From Gemmatimonadota bacterium (GTDB lineage Bacteria; Gemmatimonadota; Gemmatimonadetes; Gemmatimonadales; GWC2-71-9): a DNA stretch of 64,000 nt. The DNA lies in NCBI GenBank assembly GCA_003223395.1, contig QHUZ01000026.1:1-64000 (forward strand). The letters are read 5' to 3'. The translations under genes were made by a program, and so were the position numbers. Each line of letters opens with the position of its first letter. Within the stretch, counting starts at the first letter, position 1. The notes below the pieces were generated by a model. The model was not told where the DNA came from, did not search any database, and saw nothing but the letters and a program-made list of their open reading frames with translations. Below are positions 28,594-37,651 of this stretch, piece after piece.

Positions 28594-29568
28594 GTGACCG
28601 GTCAAGCCAAGGATTCACGCGGGTTAGATTTCGGCGTGCGCCGTCGCGCAGCCAAACCTCTGCTCGCCGTCACCATCTGCTGTGCATGCGGCGGGCCCCT
28701 GTTCTGGTTCATTGAGCTCGCGTTAATCCTCGCGGCGACACCAGCGGTGGCGCAGCACGAAGGCCACATGATGGGAGCCATCTATCCGCCATTTGGCTCG
28801 GGAACCTCGTGGCTCCCGGCAGTCGCACCGATGCGTGGCTTTCATTTTGAGGCATCCGACTGGAGTGTGATGGTCCACGGCAGCGTCTTCGGGCAGTTCA
28901 TCCAGGAATTCGGGCCGCGGGGCAACTATCAGCTGGGCAGTATCAACATGGTGACGCGGGCCGGTTATCCGCAGCTGCTGCAGGTCGCGCAGCCCTATCG
29001 CGGCGGCACAGTCACCGATCGCATGCATCCGCACGAGTTGCTGAGCGAAGTCGCTGTCATGTACGATCGCCCCCATCATACGCAAGATATCACGCACGAG
29101 AGCTTCGGCGTCGCGACAATCGGAGTCTTCACGCCCAAGGTTCATCTGGAGGCTTCGGTCTTCAACGGGGCGCATGCGAACGAGGTCCGCACGAACACCA
29201 GCCACTCCACCGCCTGGAGTTTTCGGCGCTGCATGTGGCGGGAGGCTGGTCCTCGTCGTTCGTCTGGGGCGCGAACGTTCCCACGGACACGCGTCGCGTC
29301 CTGAACACCGCGCTGATCGAGACCAACATCGAGCTCGACCAACGCAACACGATATTCGGCCGCGCGGAATACGTGACCCGCACGGCCGAAGAGCTCGCAT
29401 TGGTCGCTCTCCCTGGGTTATGCCAGGCGCGTCGGCAAGATCCATAGCGTCGGGGCGTGGCTCAGCGGACGGGGAAACGTCGACGTTGTGCCGGAGCAGC
29501 TGCGGCTGTTTTACGGCAGCCGCACGCCGGTGGGCGTCACCGTGTACCTGCAGGTCCGCCCGCTCTGA
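28594..29568 (+). pseudogene. Remnant of an outer-membrane protein gene
   Basis: Recognisable coding sequence shifts from frame 1 to frame 3 near 29200-29240 and back to frame 1 near 29400. Frame 1 carries a signal-like segment ending TPAVAQHEGHMMG, then a barrel-like region with GTVTDRMHPHELLSEVAV and HESFGVATIGVF...EASVFNG. Frame 3 carries LHVAGGWSSSFVWGAN and NTIFGRAEYV. The last frame-1 part ends GVTVYLQVRPL. I recognise this as a family of exported proteins whose intact members have a DRQHPHD motif, a GSVFNGREPDE region and a terminal FLRFRP strand. Residues between EVRTNTSHS and the frame-3 part appear deleted. Two shifts plus a deletion indicate decay rather than a single sequencing error. 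Confidence 0.75.
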
Positions 29569-29602
29569 TGATGGAACACTGAGCGAGACAGTCCATCGAT
29601 TG

Positions 29603-31081
29603 TCACTCCCGAATCGGCCCTCCCGCAGCGAAATCGAAGAGCGTGGCACCGCGCAGGCGATAGAGCGCCGCCCAGTATCCGCGCAGCCCCCGGACGTATT
29701 CGACCAGCGCCTGGTCCTTCTCGGCCTGGGCGATGTACAGGTTGTCGATCGTGATGCGGCCGATCACGTAGCGATTGTACGCCACCTCGAACCGTTTGGC
29801 GGCGACGCTGTCCGACTTCGCCACGAGCAGCGCGGTGCGGCGGGCCTGTGCGAGTGCGAGCGCGGCGAAGCGGGCGTCGTGCGCGAGCTGGTCCAGGGTG
29901 GCCGCCGAGAGGTTGGCGACACGCTCGCGGTCGGCCTGCGCCGCCTGCACCCCTTCGTGACGGCCGCCCCACTGCCACAACGGAACCTGTACCGAGAGCG
30001 TGAAGCGCCGAGCCTCGAGCAGGTTCTGATATGCGAGGCTCGCCTCCGGGGCCGTGGCGTTGAATCCGTAACTGGCCTGGACCGTGGCACCGGCGCCCGA
30101 ACGAAGCCGCGCCTCGGCGACGCTCCGCCGGGCCTGGACGTCATCGAGGGCGACGGCCGTCACCGCGGCCCGATTTTTCAAGGCTTCCGCCACGGCCCGA
30201 GCCGTGTCGGCCTCGAACTCGGGGACCTCCCCCGTCACGGCGACCTCGACCGTCGTCCCGGAGGGGAGATCGAGCGCGAGGCGAAGGGCATCGGTCGCGC
30301 GTTCGTGCTCCAGCCGCGCCGACTCGAGGGTCGTGCGGGAGCGAAGCAACGCGAGCTCGCTCTGCAGCAGGTCGTTCTCCCCGATCTTGCCGACCTCAAA
30401 CCGCCCGGTGTTCAGGCGGTACAACGTGTCGTTCACCGCGGCATTCGTCACGGCGTTCTGGAGCGCGACGCGGGCGGCGTACACGTCGAAGAACAGCGCA
30501 GCTGTTTGGAGAGCCACGTCCTCCATCGCTTCGAGGTATGCGCGTTCGTTCAGCTCGGCGCGCACCGCGTCCTCCTGACCGTCCCATGCGGCGGTGTTCG
30601 GACGGAAGATGTCCTGCCGCAATCCCACGGATACCGGCGTCGAGGACCACGACTGGTAGGCTGCCGGGCCGCTCACCCTGAGCCGAGCCAGCGCCGAAGA
30701 CACAAACAGGTCGCCGCCCGTAACCGGGATTTTCTGAGCGAGCGTGACCGTCACGCTGGCGTCGGTCTGCTGCTGGGGTACGAACTCGGTGCTGCCGTCG
30801 TCCCGGAGTACCGAAATGATCGACTTGTTGTACGCTGGCACCGTGCCGCCGAGGGACAGCTGCGGCAGCAGCCCCGAGCGGTAGGCACGGTGGCGGTAGC
30901 GCCCCGATTCACGCGCGGCCCGAGCGGCGCGGGCCTGGTGCCCGCGTTGCTGCGCCAGCGCGATGGCTTCCGACAGCGTGATCGCCTTGGAGGAATCGGG
31001 AGGCGCCGTCTGGGCAGCGAGCGTGCGTGTCACGAACGCGCCCAGGGCGAGGGCCAGGATGATGCACACGCGGTTGTTCAT
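29603..31081 (-). CDS. TolC-like outer-membrane efflux protein
   Basis: About 492 residues from the ATG at 31081 (MNNRVCIILALALGAF), which gives a clean signal peptide ending LAAQ; an upstream extension in the open frame is not protein-like. The body has the two long helical/coiled-coil repeats of the outer-membrane factor family, beginning ITLSEAIALAQQ and repeating RFEVAYNRYVIGRITIDNLYIAQ near the C-terminus. It forms the outer-membrane channel of tripartite efflux. It starts 4 bp after the permease stop, so the three genes MFP-permease-OMF form one operon. Confidence 0.9.
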   Translation of the reverse strand: MNNRVCIILALALGAFVTRTLAAQTAPPDSSKAITLSEAIALAQQRGHQARAARAARESGRYRHRAYRSGLLPQLSLGGTVPAYNKSIISVLRDDGSTEFVPQQQTDASVTVTLAQKIPVTGGDLFVSSALARLRVSGPAAYQSWSSTPVSVGLRQDIFRPNTAAWDGQEDAVRAELNERAYLEAMEDVALQTAALFFDVYAARVALQNAVTNAAVNDTLYRLNTGRFEVGKIGENDLLQSELALLRSRTTLESARLEHERATDALRLALDLPSGTTVEVAVTGEVPEFEADTARAVAEALKNRAAVTAVALDDVQARRSVAEARLRSGAGATVQASYGFNATAPEASLAYQNLLEARRFTLSVQVPLWQWGGRHEGVQAAQADRERVANLSAATLDQLAHDARFAALALAQARRTALLVAKSDSVAAKRFEVAYNRYVIGRITIDNLYIAQAEKDQALVEYVRGLRGYWAALYRLRGATLFDFAAGGPIRE

Positions 31082-31085
31082 GAGA

Positions 31086-32471
31086 TCACTCGTAGCGGAG
31101 GCAGACAACTGGGTCCTGTCGCGCGGCGCGGTAGGCGGGCACGATCCCGAACCCGAGGCCCACGGTGAACGACACCCCAAAGGCGACGAACACCGACAGG
31201 GATGACACGATCGTGGTGATTCCCGCGAACCGCTCGATGCCCATCGACAGGCCGACGCCGACGAGAATACCGGCCACGCCACCGGCCACGCTGATCAGCA
31301 CCGCCTCGCTCAGGAACTGAAAGAGGATGTCCTTCTGGGTGGCGCCCATGGCGCGACGCACCCCGATCTCCCGGATCCGCTCCAGGACCGACGCGAGCAT
31401 GATGTTCATGATCCCGATGCCGCCCACCACGAGCGAAATGGAGGCGATCGCCCCGAGCACGACGTTGAAGATCGTCTTGGTGCGCTGCTCCTGGCGGAGG
31501 AGCAGCTCCGGCACGGTGATTTCGAAGTCCACGACCGTGTTGTGCCGGCGGGCGAGCATGCGTTGCAGGACGTCGGCGACCGACGGCACGTAGCGCGATT
31601 CGGTGACGCGCACAATGATCCGGTCGAGCTGGTTGCGGTTGGTGCGCTCCTCACGTTGCTGCTCGGACTCCGTCGGCGCGTCGCTGGTGGTGGTGACGGT
31701 GACCTCCCGGGCTGCCTGCTCGATATCGCGCTGCGTGAGCTGCGCACGGTTCCGGAAACGGATGAGCACGGTGCGCACCGGGACGTAGACGTCCATGTTG
31801 GCGTCGCGGATGCCGAGGCGCTGCGCGGTTTGCTGGGTAAGGCGACGATCCTGGAGCACGCCGACGACGGTGACCCAGCTCTCGCCGACCTTGAGGGGCC
31901 GGCCAATAGGATCCTCGGTCGTGAAGAAGCGCGTGCGTACGCCATGGCCGATGATCGCGACGGGAAGCCCGCGCTCCACCTGCGGCGGGGTGAACGTCGC
32001 CCCGGTGGCAAGCGCCAGGTTCGTGAGGCGGAAATACGTGGTGTCCACGCCGACCAACTTTCCCGAACGACGCAGTCCCTCCCGCGTGAGCGACGTATTG
32101 AGGACGACTTCCGCGCTCGTCACCTCCACCCCAGGAACCACCCGGGCGATCGCCTGGGCGTCCGCGTAGGTGAGGCCGGGCGAGAACTTCGTCACTTTCT
32201 TGTCGGGTTGGTCGTCGGCGGGGCCCTCACGCTGCTCCACCAGCGGCGTAATCATCACGTTGTTCGAGCCGAGCAGGCGCATCTGCTCGAGGATTTCACG
32301 CTCGGCGCCCTTCCCGATCGCGAGCATCGCAATGACGGAGGCGACGCCAAACAGGATGCCCAGCGAGGTGAGCGAAGCCCGCAGCTTGTTGTGCTGCACG
32401 GCTTCGACCGCCGTGCGCATGCTGAATCCAACGTGCGCGATGAACTGGCGGCGCAGCTCGGCGACGTTCAC
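31086..32471 (-). CDS. ABC transporter permease, MacB/FtsX type (no ATPase domain)
   Basis: 461 residues with one N-terminal transmembrane helix (about 30-55), a large periplasmic domain (about 70-330) of the MacB_PCD type, and three C-terminal helices (FtsX domain, about 335-450) including GIMNIMLASVLERIREIGVRRA. Unlike E. coli MacB there is no fused nucleotide-binding domain, so it needs a separate ATPase. It sits between the periplasmic adaptor and the TolC-like gene, with start/stop overlap to the adaptor (ATGA). Confidence 0.92.
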   Translation of the reverse strand: MNVAELRRQFIAHVGFSMRTAVEAVQHNKLRASLTSLGILFGVASVIAMLAIGKGAEREILEQMRLLGSNNVMITPLVEQREGPADDQPDKKVTKFSPGLTYADAQAIARVVPGVEVTSAEVVLNTSLTREGLRRSGKLVGVDTTYFRLTNLALATGATFTPPQVERGLPVAIIGHGVRTRFFTTEDPIGRPLKVGESWVTVVGVLQDRRLTQQTAQRLGIRDANMDVYVPVRTVLIRFRNRAQLTQRDIEQAAREVTVTTTSDAPTESEQQREERTNRNQLDRIIVRVTESRYVPSVADVLQRMLARRHNTVVDFEITVPELLLRQEQRTKTIFNVVLGAIASISLVVGGIGIMNIMLASVLERIREIGVRRAMGATQKDILFQFLSEAVLISVAGGVAGILVGVGLSMGIERFAGITTIVSSLSVFVAFGVSFTVGLGFGIVPAYRAARQDPVVCLRYE

Positions 32472-33838
32472 CGCACTGGCGGTGGAACCGCGATGCCACC
32501 CCGGGGGGCGGTGTCACCGCCCGCCACCGGCAGGCTGTCGCGCGCGGAGGCCGGGAGACGCGTCAGCGCGATTCGGTCGTGATCCGGTGGAGGCGTCAGC
32601 AGCACTCGGTCGTTCTCCTCGAGGCCACGCACGATCACCACTTCGTCGTCGTTCATCGGTCCGGTGATCACTTCCTGTTTCACGATGCGTCCACCGTCCT
32701 GGCGATACACGAACGGGACGCCGCCCGCGCTGCTCAACGCTTCGAGCGGCACGTACAGCGCCACATTGAGCTTGAGGGTCTCAATCGCGTTCCCCGTCGT
32801 CATCCCGGGACGCAGCGTCGTGTCCGAGCCCTGGACCGTCACCTTCACCTCGAAGACTTTCGCGTCGGCGTTCGGCCGCTGTTCACCGACGTTCGCGACA
32901 CTCGCCACGGCTCCGGTGAGGTGCTTGGTAGGATCGGCATCGAGCGTGAGCGTCACCGGCTGGCCGACGGCAAGCTTGCGCACGTCGATCTCATTGACGT
33001 AGGTGACAGACTCCATCTGCGTGAGGTCCGGCAGCGTGGCGACGCCCGGCTCCCACGCGTTCACCTGCGAGCCGACCGTGCGCTTGCGGCCATTCCATTC
33101 TTTCACGTAGATCACCATCCCGGGCGCTGGCGCGCGGATCGTGAACCCCGCCATCACGTCCTGCACGGCTTTCAGCAGATTTCGCTGCCGCTGGAGATCA
33201 GCGCCGACCTCGCGCATCTTTGCGCGCGCCTGCTCCGTCTTGGTGTCGTAGTCCGATCGCGCCTGGGTCAGCGCGCGGTCCGCCCGTTCGTAGTCGATCG
33301 CGGCCTGGCGCTGCACCGTGGGCGCCTCGTAGACCGCCTGCTCCTTGGCGAGACGTTTCTCCTCCAGCGCTAACTCCATCGTGCGAATGTTCTCGCGTGC
33401 GGTTGACAGGGTGAGGGTGGAGTCGAGCATCGCCTGCTCGTACTGCGCCTCCGCCTTCTGGAGGGCGAGGCGCACCTCGTCGAGCTTGTTCGCCAGGGTC
33501 GAGCGGTCGAGCTCTGCGACCACGTCACCCTGCTTTACGATCGTGCCTTCCGGTACAATGGACTGGATCTTCATCTGCCACGCGCCCGCTTGCTGCGCGC
33601 CGGCGGGGGCGGTGATTTGGACGAACTGCCGCGCCCGCAACTCGCCGGACGTCGTGACCGTGACGGCAAACGGACCGCGCTTGACGCGCGCGACGAGGGA
33701 ATTGTCCGGGCCTGCGGGACCGCGCGCCAGCAGCCAGGCGCTTGGGACGAGAATGGCTATTCCGATCCCGATCAGTTGCCGCCGAGTGGGACGGAACGCC
33801 CGCAGCGTTGCCAGCGAGGGAAGTCGAAGCGCACGCAT
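32468..33838 (-). CDS. Efflux RND/ABC periplasmic adaptor subunit (MacA/HlyD type)
   Basis: 456 residues. One N-terminal membrane anchor (about 20-40), then a split lipoyl/barrel-sandwich domain around a long alpha-hairpin (about 110-230, rich in charged heptads such as KLDEVRLALQKAEAQYEQ). A beta-barrel with LRPGMTTGNAIE follows near the C-terminus. These features are those of MacA-like adaptors linking an inner-membrane permease to TolC. The C-terminus ends in a PxG-rich tail (TAPRGGIAVPPPVR). It is the first gene of the MFP-permease-OMF operon. Confidence 0.92.
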   Translation of the reverse strand: MRALRLPSLATLRAFRPTRRQLIGIGIAILVPSAWLLARGPAGPDNSLVARVKRGPFAVTVTTSGELRARQFVQITAPAGAQQAGAWQMKIQSIVPEGTIVKQGDVVAELDRSTLANKLDEVRLALQKAEAQYEQAMLDSTLTLSTARENIRTMELALEEKRLAKEQAVYEAPTVQRQAAIDYERADRALTQARSDYDTKTEQARAKMREVGADLQRQRNLLKAVQDVMAGFTIRAPAPGMVIYVKEWNGRKRTVGSQVNAWEPGVATLPDLTQMESVTYVNEIDVRKLAVGQPVTLTLDADPTKHLTGAVASVANVGEQRPNADAKVFEVKVTVQGSDTTLRPGMTTGNAIETLKLNVALYVPLEALSSAGGVPFVYRQDGGRIVKQEVITGPMNDDEVVIVRGLEENDRVLLTPPPDHDRIALTRLPASARDSLPVAGGDTAPRGGIAVPPPVR

Positions 33839-33906
33839 GGTATTACCTCACGGGGGAGCCGTAAGTTAGACACAATCCAGCCGTTTTCCGTTCCACGCTA
33901 GATGGC

Positions 33907-34539
33907 CTACGAGCCGCCGAGCCGCTGCGCGACGTCCCGGCTCCATGCCGCCTGCTGGTCCGCCAGGAGCCCATGGTTGGTCTCCTCATCGTACCGGCGT
34001 TGCTCGGCCTTCTCCTCCTGGGTGAGCCGCTGCGCCAGGGCGCTCAGCTCCGCATCGGTCCTTGCGCAGGGGCGGGCCAGATCGCCGAACGCCCGCTGCA
34101 TCCGGCGGGCGTGCACCTCCGCCAAATCGAAATGCGTCTGTTCGTGGCCCAGGACCGTCCGGCGTTGCATGCTGTCGTTCAGGACGACCGCCTTGACCCA
34201 GGACTGCCGCGGCCGGAATCCGGCGATCATCCGAAACTCGAACGCCGCACCTTTGCATTTCCAGCCTGAGTACAGCGTGTAGGAGATCTTCGCCCCCTCC
34301 GAGCCCTCCGAGGGCGGGGACCCCTGGAAGTCGCTCCAGGCGAGCCGCCGCCCTGCGGACCACGGGAACGCGTGGTCGGCGGCCAGATCGCTCCGCAGCA
34401 CATCGTCCAACGCACCAGGTACGGCGGACGGCGACGCACGCCTGGAGGGACTTGGGGCCGGGCCCCGAGCACGAGGAGGGACGGCATGGCTGGCGCACCC
34501 AAGAATCGCGACGAGCAAGACCGCAACGCCGAGTCTCAC
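33907..34539 (-). CDS. DUF922-type putative lipoprotein
   Basis: 210 residues from a GTG start overlapping the stop of the phosphoesterase gene. The signal peptide ends LVAILGC, a lipobox. The central motif LGHEQTHFD is the signature of DUF922 and resembles a zinc-protease HExxH, with a run of charged helices after it. The Trp-rich front (LAWSDFQGSPP) is also typical. Proteolytic activity is suggested by the motif but unproven for the family. It ends a leftward run of genes at 38.7-33.9 kb. Confidence 0.8.
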   Translation of the reverse strand: MRLGVAVLLVAILGCASHAVPPRARGPAPSPSRRASPSAVPGALDDVLRSDLAADHAFPWSAGRRLAWSDFQGSPPSEGSEGAKISYTLYSGWKCKGAAFEFRMIAGFRPRQSWVKAVVLNDSMQRRTVLGHEQTHFDLAEVHARRMQRAFGDLARPCARTDAELSALAQRLTQEEKAEQRRYDEETNHGLLADQQAAWSRDVAQRLGGS

Positions 34540-35012
34540 TGAAGCGCTACAATCCGTCCGCGCGGCGGAATCCCCGCCTCGAGCTCCAGAATCCCGACGC
34601 TCGGCGGAATCCCAAACCGGGGCGCGCCCGCACCACCCGGGTTCATCACCGTCACTGTCTTGTCCACCAGCTCGAGCAGCGGCCGGTGACTATGCCCGAA
34701 GATGATGATCTCGGCATCGGGGAAAGCCTCGTGCAGCTTGGCGGGATTGGGGCTGCCGAACTGATCGCCGTGCGTCACGACGATCGGAAAACCGTCCAGC
34801 TCGATTTCGGCGACCTGCGGAAGCTGCGCCCGCAAATCGAAGCCGTCAGTGTTGCCGTACACCGCCGTCACTGGGGCGAGGGCGCCCAGCTCGACCAAGA
34901 GATCGCTCCGCCCCACGTCGCCGCCGTGCAGGATGTGATCGACTTCCTTGAAGATCTCGAAAACTCTCGGCCGCAGCAGACCGTGCGTATCCGAGATGAC
35001 GCCGAGTCTCAC
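34536..35012 (-). CDS. Calcineurin-like phosphoesterase, YfcE/MJ0936 type
   Basis: About 158 residues from a GTG at 35012 that overlaps the M1 peptidase stop. Dinuclear metal motifs are present in order: GVISDTHG, ILHGGDVG, VYGNTD, VVTHGDQ and FGHSH. This places it with small Mn-dependent phosphodiesterases acting on cyclic or model phosphodiesters; the natural substrate is unknown. The open frame continues upstream over the peptidase gene but is not coding there. Its 3' end overlaps the DUF922 start. Confidence 0.93.
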   Translation of the reverse strand: MRLGVISDTHGLLRPRVFEIFKEVDHILHGGDVGRSDLLVELGALAPVTAVYGNTDGFDLRAQLPQVAEIELDGFPIVVTHGDQFGSPNPAKLHEAFPDAEIIIFGHSHRPLLELVDKTVTVMNPGGAGAPRFGIPPSVGILELEAGIPPRGRIVALQ

Positions 35013-36637
35013 GGCGCTTGCGACGCCGTCACATAGAAGTTCTCGTCCACGCTCAGTTCGCCCGCCTGCGGTGAGGCCTCGAAACTCTGCCACGCTTCGG
35101 TGGGACGGAGTAGCCGAGTCCCCATCCCCGGAATCTGGACGCGCACCGGCATGTCGAACCCCGGAATGACGTTCGTCCAGTGGTACGACAGCGTACTCCC
35201 CTGTAGCCGGTACTCGAACACCGCGATCTTGGTCGTGGTGAGGTACTGCTCGAAGACCCTGCTGAGATCGATCCCCGACTCGCGGCTGATATAGTCCTGT
35301 ACCTGTTTGCCGGTGACGGTCTGGTGATAGAACGTCTTGTTCAGCCCGCGCAAAATGTCGCGCCACTTCACGTCATCGCCGATTACCGCGCGAATCGTGT
35401 GCAACATGTTCCCACCCTTGGGATACATGTCGCCGGAGCCTTGCGCGTTGACGCCGAACGCCGGCACGATCGGCCGGTCGTTCCGGATGCCTGAACGGGC
35501 CCCGATCATGTACGCCGCACCGGCACTCTTGCTCAACCGGCACTCCGTATAGAGCCCCTCCGCATAATTCGCGAAGCTCTCGTGCACCCACATGTCGGCG
35601 TGATCCTGGGCCGAGATGTTGTTGCCCCACCACTCGTGGGCGCTCTCGTGCACGATGATGAAGTCCCACTGCAGGCCGAGTCCTGTGCCCGACAAGTCGC
35701 GGCCCAGGTAGCCGTTGAGATAATGATTGCCGTACGCGACGGCGCTCTGATGCTCCATGCCGAGGTGCGGCGTCTCGACCAGCTTGTAGCCGTCGGCGTA
35801 CCAGGGGTACGGACCGAACCATTTTTCGAAGCACCGCATCATCGGGATCACCTGCCGGAACTGACGCCGCGCGGTGTCGACGTGGTAATCGAGCGGCCAG
35901 AAATCGAGTGACAGCTTTCCCGCTTCGCCGTCGAGCGTGTCACTGACGTGCGAATAGTAGCCCGCGTTGATGGTGACGTTGTAGGTGTTGATCGGGCTCG
36001 TCACGAACCACTCGTACGTGGTGGTGCCGTCGCCATTCTTCGTGGTGCTCCGCAGCCGACCGTTCGATACGTCGATCAGGGGATCGGGCACGGTGATCGC
36101 GATGCGCTGGCTGTCCGGCTCGTCGGCCAGGTAGTCCTTGGTGGGCCACCACACGCTGGCGCCCAAGCCTTCGTTCGCGGTCGCGATCCATGGCCGGCCC
36201 AGGCTGTCCTTGGGGAATGTGAACCCCCCGTCCCACGGCAGGCGCCGCCCGACGCGCGGCTTGCCGTGATACCACACCGTGATCGTCCGCGTCGCCCCGG
36301 CACGTTGTGGTGCCGTCAGCGTCACGAAGAACGCATTGCCGTCCCGCCGGTAATTGAGCTTCCGGCGGTCCTGGACCATGCTGTCAACCACGAGCGGCAT
36401 CTGCAGATCGATCTGCATCTCGCGCGCGGGTTGCAGGACGCGGTACGTGATGCCATTCCAGCCGCTGATGCTCGAATCCTGCGGGTTCACGCGCGTGTGC
36501 AGATCGTAGAACTGCACGTCCCACCACGTGCGTGCGGGCCCGTTGGAGCCGCGCAGCGTGTCGGCGTGGGTGTAGCGCGTCGTATCCTGCGCCGACGCGA
36601 TCGATACCAGCGCGAGGCTGGCGACGAGGAAACTCAT
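35009..36637 (-). CDS. Exported M1 family metallopeptidase
   Basis: 542 residues from the ATG at 36637, which gives the signal peptide MSFLVASLALVSIASAQ. The zinc site is VHESAHEWWGNN with the third ligand in HESFANYAE, the HExxH-x18-E pattern of M1. The substrate-binding motif usually GAMEN reads LGMEHQSAVAYG. The N-terminal beta domain precedes the catalytic domain and no ERAP-like C-terminal domain is present. Secreted or periplasmic aminopeptidase activity is expected. Its ATG overlaps the SnoaL stop (ATGA). Confidence 0.94.
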   Translation of the reverse strand: MSFLVASLALVSIASAQDTTRYTHADTLRGSNGPARTWWDVQFYDLHTRVNPQDSSISGWNGITYRVLQPAREMQIDLQMPLVVDSMVQDRRKLNYRRDGNAFFVTLTAPQRAGATRTITVWYHGKPRVGRRLPWDGGFTFPKDSLGRPWIATANEGLGASVWWPTKDYLADEPDSQRIAITVPDPLIDVSNGRLRSTTKNGDGTTTYEWFVTSPINTYNVTINAGYYSHVSDTLDGEAGKLSLDFWPLDYHVDTARRQFRQVIPMMRCFEKWFGPYPWYADGYKLVETPHLGMEHQSAVAYGNHYLNGYLGRDLSGTGLGLQWDFIIVHESAHEWWGNNISAQDHADMWVHESFANYAEGLYTECRLSKSAGAAYMIGARSGIRNDRPIVPAFGVNAQGSGDMYPKGGNMLHTIRAVIGDDVKWRDILRGLNKTFYHQTVTGKQVQDYISRESGIDLSRVFEQYLTTTKIAVFEYRLQGSTLSYHWTNVIPGFDMPVRVQIPGMGTRLLRPTEAWQSFEASPQAGELSVDENFYVTASQAP

Positions 36638-37059
36638 GGCAGCACGAATACGCGCTCGCCGGCGAACTTGCGTCCTGCGGTGTCCCATGGAAAGAAAATT
36701 ACCACCCGAAAGGTGACGCGCTCGCCCGTCGCCGCGCGCTCGAGCCACTTGCCCCGGTGCGTCCCGGTGACTCGCGCTTCCTCGCACACGCCCTGCGGCC
36801 CGACGACGATGGTCTGCAGATCGAAGTGGATGTCGGGAAAGGCGGCCAGCAATTCCATATAGAAACGTGTTGCCCCGGCATGGCCCTCCCAGCGGCCGCC
36901 GTCGGGGAGGACTTCGTACACACAGTCCGGCGTCAACGTCGCGATGAGCCCGGCGATGTCACGCTTGTCTTCGGCAATCGAGTGGGCTTTCCAGAGCTCG
37001 CGGATCTCGCCATACAGCTCCGGCGTCACCTCGCGCGCCAGCAGCTCCCGGACGTCCAT
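36634..37059 (-). CDS. SnoaL-like/NTF2-fold protein
   Basis: 141 residues with the ester-cyclase/SnoaL-type NTF2 fold: an N-terminal helix pair, then TPDCVYEVLPDGGRWEGHAG and ARVTGTHRGKW, typical of this superfamily. Members range from polyketide cyclases to isomerases and binding proteins, so function is not assignable. It sits 2 bp after ubiX and overlaps the M1 peptidase start, implying cotranslation, but no obvious biochemical link to either. Confidence 0.8.
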   Translation of the reverse strand: MDVRELLAREVTPELYGEIRELWKAHSIAEDKRDIAGLIATLTPDCVYEVLPDGGRWEGHAGATRFYMELLAAFPDIHFDLQTIVVGPQGVCEEARVTGTHRGKWLERAATGERVTFRVVIFFPWDTAGRKFAGERVFVLP

Positions 37060-37061
37060 CG

Positions 37062-37649
37062 TCAGCCTTGCCAGGGCTTGATCAACTTGATCTCGAGCCC
37101 GAGCTGATCGACGATGCGTTGGACGATGAAGTCGACGAGCTCGCCGATATCCTTCGGTCGCTGGTAGAACCCCGGCGCCGCCGGCATGACGACCGCACCC
37201 GCTTCCGCCGCCAGCGCCATGTTGCGCAGGTGCACGAGGGAGAGCGGCGTCTCACGCGGCACAAGCACGAGGTTGCGCCGCTCCTTGAGCGTGACATCTG
37301 CGGCGCGCTCGATCAGCGACCGGCTGGTTCCATGCGCGATCGCGGCGAGTGTGCCCATCGAGCACGGACAGACCACCATCCCCAGCGTCTTCACCGATCC
37401 CGAAGCGGGCTCGGCGCCCCGATCCGCATCGTTGAACAGCCGGACGCAGCCCCAGTCGCCGCCGGTAGCTCGTTTCAGCGCCGCTTCGTCCTTGATCCCG
37501 CACTCCTCGGCGAGCAGCCGCCAGCCGTGCGCGGACACGAGCAGCCAGGTCGTCACGTGGTTCGTGGCGAAAACCTCGAGCAGGCGGGCCGCATAGGGCG
37601 CGCCCGAGGCACCCGTGATTGCGAAGACGACGGGAGGAGAGCTCGCCAC
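37062..37649 (-). CDS. ubiX: Flavin prenyltransferase UbiX/Pad1
   Basis: 195 residues, GTG start. It makes prenylated FMN from FMN and dimethylallyl phosphate, the cofactor of UbiD decarboxylases. Motifs: ITGASGAPYA (FMN loop), VCPCSMGTLAAIAHG, LVPRETPLS and PAAPGFYQRP. Its client, a ubiD gene, lies 4.3 kb away on the same strand (41977-43452), separated by a TPR gene and an opposite-strand peptidase. The pair therefore supports the identity of both. Confidence 0.96.
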   Translation of the reverse strand: MASSPPVVFAITGASGAPYAARLLEVFATNHVTTWLLVSAHGWRLLAEECGIKDEAALKRATGGDWGCVRLFNDADRGAEPASGSVKTLGMVVCPCSMGTLAAIAHGTSRSLIERAADVTLKERRNLVLVPRETPLSLVHLRNMALAAEAGAVVMPAAPGFYQRPKDIGELVDFIVQRIVDQLGLEIKLIKPWQG

Positions 37650-37651
37650 GC

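Noticed and set aside
29174-31168. 664-codon open frame on the plus strand
   Set aside because: Antisense to the TolC-like gene; no domain recognisable.
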